Below the pieces are notes generated by a model that was given only the letters and a program-made list of their open reading frames with translations, was not told the origin of the DNA and ran no database searches. From Rhizophagus sp. LPA8_4_AMF (Eukaryota > Glomeromycota > Glomeromycetes > Glomerales > Glomeraceae): a stretch of DNA of 36,687 nt. Each line of letters opens with the position of its first letter. Position 1 is the first letter of the stretch. The DNA lies in NCBI GenBank assembly GCA_021464525.1, contig JADRCO010000344.1:1-36687 (forward strand), given 5' to 3'. The translations under genes were made by a program, and so were the position numbers. Positions 32,401-36,687 of the stretch are shown piece after piece.

Positions 32401-34196
32401 GAAAAGTTGGACAAGAAAGAAACATGCAAACTTTCTGAAAAATTGGACAAGAAAGAAGCCAGCAATCCTTTAAGAAAACCTTCTGTTAAGAAAGAAACAA
32501 GCAAACCTTCTGGAAAATTGGACAATAAAGAAACAAGCAAATCTTCGAGAAGACTTCCTGAAAAATTAGATAAGAAGGAAGTTAGAAAAATTACAAATAC
32601 AGTTATCACAACAACTCATAAATCAGATAGAACAGAAATTAAAAAGGTAACTAGTGTAATATAATTATTTTAGAGAAGGATACTTCATATACTTCAAATT
32701 ACGAACATCATCTTTATTACTGTAATAGATTTTTGACATATTTGACTATAATGGTAACGGTATTCTGTCTCTTGCTGAAATTGATAAAGCTGTTATTGAA
32801 ATTTACCCACATCTTGCTGAAGACAAGCCTGCCATTATACGGGCTTACAAAGCTGCCGATACTTCACAGGTTTGTCTTGTAGATTTAGGATTCATTTTAT
32901 ATATTGAAGAATAACATTCTTAATGTACAAAATTTACTAGGATGGTTTTATTGACTTTAAAGAATTCGGGCGCCTCATTGACCTTCTTCATTATTACAAC
33001 AATCTGTTTCAAATATTTAAGAAACTTGACATAGATAATGATAGACGTGTTGATTTTAATGAGTTCAAAAAGGGATATGAGCTCATGGGGATAAATGGAG
33101 GTTCAGATGAAGAGCTTAAGGCAAAGTTTGATGAGATTGATACAAATCAAGGAGGTTATATTCTTTTTGACGAGGTAATTGAAGTCTCTATTATTAATTA
33201 ATTAAAATCTTCAAAAAGCTAGTGTATTTAAAATTAATTCTTATGTTAAATATTTTGGTTTTCAGTTTTGCACTTATGCTGCCAAGATAAAATTGATATC
33301 CGAATTACCTCAAGATGCACAGGAAGCACAAGAAATTCAAAAAGATCAAATTGAGTCTGCCGAAAGATTAGACAAACAAGAAATTAGTGAAACTTCTGTA
33401 AAATTGGACAATAATGATACGAGCAAACCTTCTGAAAAATTAGATGAAAAGATAGCTGACAAAACTACCAGTGCAGTTACCACTACTAATAAACTAGACC
33501 GTACTGAAATTAAAAAGGTAACTAATGTAATTTTAATTTTTGAGGTGTTATTTCATATCCTTTAAGATATTGACTTCATCTTTAATCATGCAATAGATTT
33601 TTGATAACTTTGACTATAATGGTAATGGTATTCTATCTCTTGCTGAAATTGATAAAGCTGTTATTGAAATCTACCCACATCTTGCTCAAGACAAGCCTGC
33701 TATTATGCGAGCTTACAAAGCTGCTGATACTTCACAGGTATGTCTTTTTAGATTTATATTTTATTTTACATATTAAAGCTTAACATTTGATATGCAAATT
33801 TTGCTAGGATGGTTTTATTGACTTTAAAGAATTTGGACGTCTCATCAACCTTCTTCATTATTACAATGATCTGTTTCAAACATTTAAGAAGCTTGACATA
33901 GACAATGATAGACGTATTGATTTTAATGAGTTCAAAAAGGGATATGAGCTCATGGGAATAAATGTAGATTCAGATACAGAGATTAAGGCAAAATTTGATG
34001 AAATTGATACAAATCAAGGAGGTTATATTCTTTTTAATGAGGTAATTGAAGTCTCTATTATTAATAATTAAGATCTTCAAAAAGTTAGTGTATCTAAAAC
34101 TAATACTTACAATTTTTTCAGTTCTGCATTTATGCTGCCAAGGTAAAAATAACATCTGAAATACCTCAGGATGTACAAGTAGTTCAAGAAATTTAA
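29421..34196 (+). CDS. Concatemeric calflagin-like EF-hand protein: five modules, about 20 EF-hands
   Basis: Sixteen-exon model, 3588 nt, 1195 aa: 29421-29594, 29675-29815, 29892-30125, 30203-30595, 30676-30816, 30888-31121, 31208-31594, 31676-31816, 31890-32123, 32215-32646, 32729-32869, 32941-33174, 33266-33517, 33597-33737, 33808-34041, 34122-34196. Every intron is GT-AG and phase 0. Each module uses a 141-nt exon, a 234-nt exon and the start of a linker exon. The four loops per module are DYNGNGxLSLAE, D[TA]SQDGFIDFKE (split by an intron), DIDNDRR[VI]DFNE (Gly6 replaced by Arg) and DTNQGGYILF[DN]E. This four-hand layout resembles calflagin/flagellar calcium-binding proteins. Modules sit at residues 59-183, 315-439, 569-693, 838-962 and 1047-1171; Lys/Ser-rich linkers of 84-144 aa join them. 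There is no signal peptide or membrane segment. It is one gene rather than five because linker exons 7, 10 and 13 lack a usable start and no stop or poly(A) signal separates modules. Confidence 0.85.
30289..30534 (+). repeat. 54-bp coding repeat in linker 1 of the EF-hand protein
   Basis: Linker exon 4 repeats an 18-residue unit, SENGKSDKKETSKPLRRL, about five times (54-nt period). Successive units differ by a few substitutions, ending with FEKGKSDKKIS. Related but more diverged units occur in linker 2 (31300-31540) and linker 3 (32310-32580). The unit is basic, hydrophilic and likely disordered. The opposite strand stays open across it only because of the repeat. Confidence 0.85.
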
Positions 34197-35844
34197 ATAT
34201 TATTAAAACCAATAAATTGTAATTAATAAACTAATTCATTTACTAAACCAAAAGAAAAAGGTTTTATTAGATATAATATATACTATAATAAATATTATAA
34301 TAAATACTTATAAATAAAATTTTATTTTCTTATTTACATAAATATAATATTATTAAACAATTATGTATTAAGTTTAAAAATTTATCAAAAATAAAATTTA
34401 ATTAATTTTACTTAATTATATTTAATACTAAAAATTTTAATCTTTAATATCTATTTATATAATATAATAAAAATTTTTAAAATAACTTACAATTAGATTT
34501 TAGCATTAATTTTGGCAAAATCAAATATAAGTTATTTACTTATTGGTGATCTATATTAGTACAACAGTTACTAAATTATATAAAAAAAATATATTATATA
34601 AGTTTAACTTAATATATGTAACCAGTACTATTATACGTATATTTGTAAGTAAAATATAATCAATAAAATTTGCTAAATTACACTTAGCAGTACTTTGTAC
34701 CAAATAATTATTAATTATTATATATTAGATTTAAAATAATATAATTTGTAAGGTTAACATATCAACTGTTTTTTTAAATAGTTGCAAAATTATAGCTATA
34801 TAAAAAACTTAGAGTTGTAATAAGTTACAATTAGTAGAATCTAATTTTGGTATTTACTAAAAATAAATTTTATTACTATTAAATTTAAAATTTTCTTGAT
34901 ATATTATATATATTGCTAAATCTCATTATAGATATTTTTATCATACTAGAATTAGCATATATTAACAGGCAAAGTTTTATGATATTTATAATTCTACTTA
35001 AAATTTTTATTTTAATTTTAATAAAGTGATAATTATCAGCGGTAATATTTAGTAATATTTTAATATTATATACAAATTTTTACATATTTAATTTATAATT
35101 TGTGTAATCTTCAAAATACCATCTTGAATTTTTCAAATCTGCATTTCTTATATTTTTAAAAAAAAGAATATACTTAGTATATGAAATTTGTATAAGCCTA
35201 TATAGTTTTTCTCCTTATTATAATATTATTTTATATTTAAATACTTTTTTTAATAAAATTTAAAATTGGCAACATTAATATAGGATTCTAAATAATATAT
35301 ATAAGTTAAATAAAAATTTTAAAATTTACTAAGATCAATAAACAAATTATTTTTAATACTACTAAGCAAATTCATATTTAATATTAAAATTTTTATATTA
35401 TCGCTAGACAATTTTTTATTATATAAGCCAATTCAGCTTAAAAATACTATAACAATCACTACATATATAATACCAATTTTTTTATTATGATCAATATACT
35501 ATAAATTGAAGCATAGCTTAATCAAATGTATAGTATATATATATATATCAAAATTGGCTAAATGATTTTAACTTGTTAAAATTAATGATTTTAAATTATA
35601 ATTCTAGCCAAAATTTTCTTAATTATAGCTAATTTTATAATACTGGTCTAAAATAAGTCAATTATAAAGCTGCATTTGTACAAAATAATCTTTAAACTAA
35701 ATATAAAAAATGAAACTTCTTATTAACTTCTAAATATTTATTAAAAAAATTTTTCTGTTTTTTAAGTTAGATCTTAACTAAAATTGGTATTTTTTTTCTA
35801 TTAAAAATAAAAAATAATGTGAAAAACTTGAAATTTGTCAAATA
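34197..35844. other. AT-rich intergenic DNA downstream of the EF-hand gene
   Basis: AATAAAC and AATAAA-type words at 34224-34320 could serve as the 3' signal. The rest is very AT-rich. Words such as CAAAATTGGCTAA and ATTAGCAGTACTTTG recur in loose form, suggesting old repeats, but no borders or genes can be defined. Confidence 0.35.
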
Positions 35845-36297
35845 CAGTCAATTTCCTTTATAGGTACCTCCTATATAAGAATTTCCCTTCTTAAGACACA
35901 CATTTTTTGGTTCTGATTTTTTTATATATAAAATACCCCTTTTATAAACAATCACACCAATTGTCAGTTCTGTATTATAATAAATACATCTAAAATTTCC
36001 CTTACATAAGTATACAAATCACGTGATTTTACAAAATAACTAATAGAGTATGTGCTATGCAGTCTTTCAGTGATAGTTAAAGCTTTTATTTTTCAAAAAT
36101 TTTCATATCTTTAACAAATCAATAATTTTAAGCATATTTTACATTACAAACTTATTTACAAATTTTTTATATATATAATAACTAAATGTTATTTTTATAT
36201 GGAAGCACTGGATCAATACCCTCACCAATAAGTACACCTCATTATAATTACACTATTGGATGGTCTTGAAGGGTGTAATTATAGAGAGGGTCAACTG
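35845..36297. mobile_element. Pogo/Tigger-like non-autonomous element, 453 bp
   Basis: The left end starts CAGTCAATTTCCTTTATA and the right end finishes TATAGAGAGGGTCAACTG, inverted copies of the CAGTYRA-CCTCTATA type. TA lies at 35843-35844 and 36298-36299. The ends are close to those of the 171-bp element at 5435-5605. The interior is non-coding. The terminal repeats are imperfect, so the copy is older or belongs to a sister family. Confidence 0.6.
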
Positions 36298-36407
36298 TAT
36301 AGTAAGCAATACAAGTTTTTAAATTAAATCAAAAATTATTTTATATTATTATATAATAAAAAATAAAAATAAAATATATAAATTTAAGTAAATTTTCAAA
36401 TATAGTG

Positions 36408-36478
36408 TGAATGCTAGGAAAAAGAACTAAATAAACAATAAAATCCATTGTCTAATTGATTCTTTTTTCCAGCACTCA
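36408..36478. mobile_element. Degraded relative of the AGTGCTG MITE
   Basis: TGAATGCTAGGAAAAAGAAC at the left is an imperfect inverted copy of GATTCTTTTTTCCAGCACTCA on the right. The end sequence resembles that of the 154-bp element at 12544-12697 (AGTGCTGGAAAAAGGGACC). The copy is short and diverged, and no duplication is evident. Confidence 0.4.
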
Positions 36479-36687
36479 ACTATTTACCCAATATATTTCA
36501 GATTCATTAAAAAAAAATTTCTTTTTTTTATTTTATTTGTATAATTATATTGTAAAATTTTACATATGGGCCGATTTTCGGAATTAACGAAATTAGGATA
36601 TTTTACAAAATTTTTCAAGTTATTGCAACTCAGAATATAAAATTACGTTTCACAAATCAAATCACATTGTATTACAAGGTCATGCGA

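Noticed and set aside
29421..34196. Five separate EF-hand genes in tandem
   Set aside because: Every module joins the next through consensus phase-0 splice sites, linker exons 7, 10 and 13 have no ATG, and no stop or poly(A) signal lies between modules.

Overview
The window looks like nuclear DNA of a fungus, most likely an arbuscular mycorrhizal fungus of the Rhizophagus type. The reasons are very high A+T content, short GT-AG introns of about 60-130 nt, a mitochondrial peptidasome gene with 21 exons, a DUF7918-type gene family known from fungi, and a dense layer of decayed DNA transposons with small inverted-repeat elements. The organism is inferred from style and gene families, not proven. 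All spliced models were built by hand: exon lengths, phases and GT/AG borders were checked for reading-frame continuity, but no transcript data were available.

Layout. 1-2210: a single-exon gene for a secreted protein with two six-cysteine CBM19-like modules joined by a long low-complexity linker, behind a promoter full of poly(dA:dT) blocks. 2211-16920: a gene-poor region of transposon debris. It holds a cluster of MITE-like elements (4267-5605) in which one element has jumped into the junction between two others. It also holds relics of three transposase families: a DDE transposase on the minus strand (7575-9430), a FLYWCH/MULE transposase (9527-11112) and a Plavaka-like transposase (11490-14505). 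The last two are interrupted by short inverted-repeat elements whose target-site duplications can be read directly. 16923-20690: two divergent paralogues of the DUF7918 type, separated by about 1.5 kb that carries an interstitial telomere-like block. 20946-25498: CYM1/PreP mitochondrial presequence protease. 26420-27156: a PAP2-type membrane phosphatase on the minus strand, convergent with CYM1. 29421-34196: a 16-exon gene that encodes five tandem four-EF-hand (calflagin-like) modules, about 20 EF-hands in 1195 residues, joined by lysine-rich linkers. 34197-36687: AT-rich DNA with two more MITE-like elements.

The genes do not form a pathway. CYM1 clears cleaved mitochondrial presequences, the PAP2 protein probably acts on a lipid phosphate or pyrophosphate in a membrane, and the secreted CBM19-like protein probably works at chitin outside the cell. 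The most unusual object is the EF-hand concatemer: it was built by repeated duplication of a roughly 1-kb, phase-0 exon cassette, and its linkers repeat a basic R-[RK]-x-S motif, so calcium binding and phosphorylation could meet in one protein. Second is the DUF7918-type protein whose acidic tail carries three SUMO-interaction-like motifs that its divergent partner lacks.
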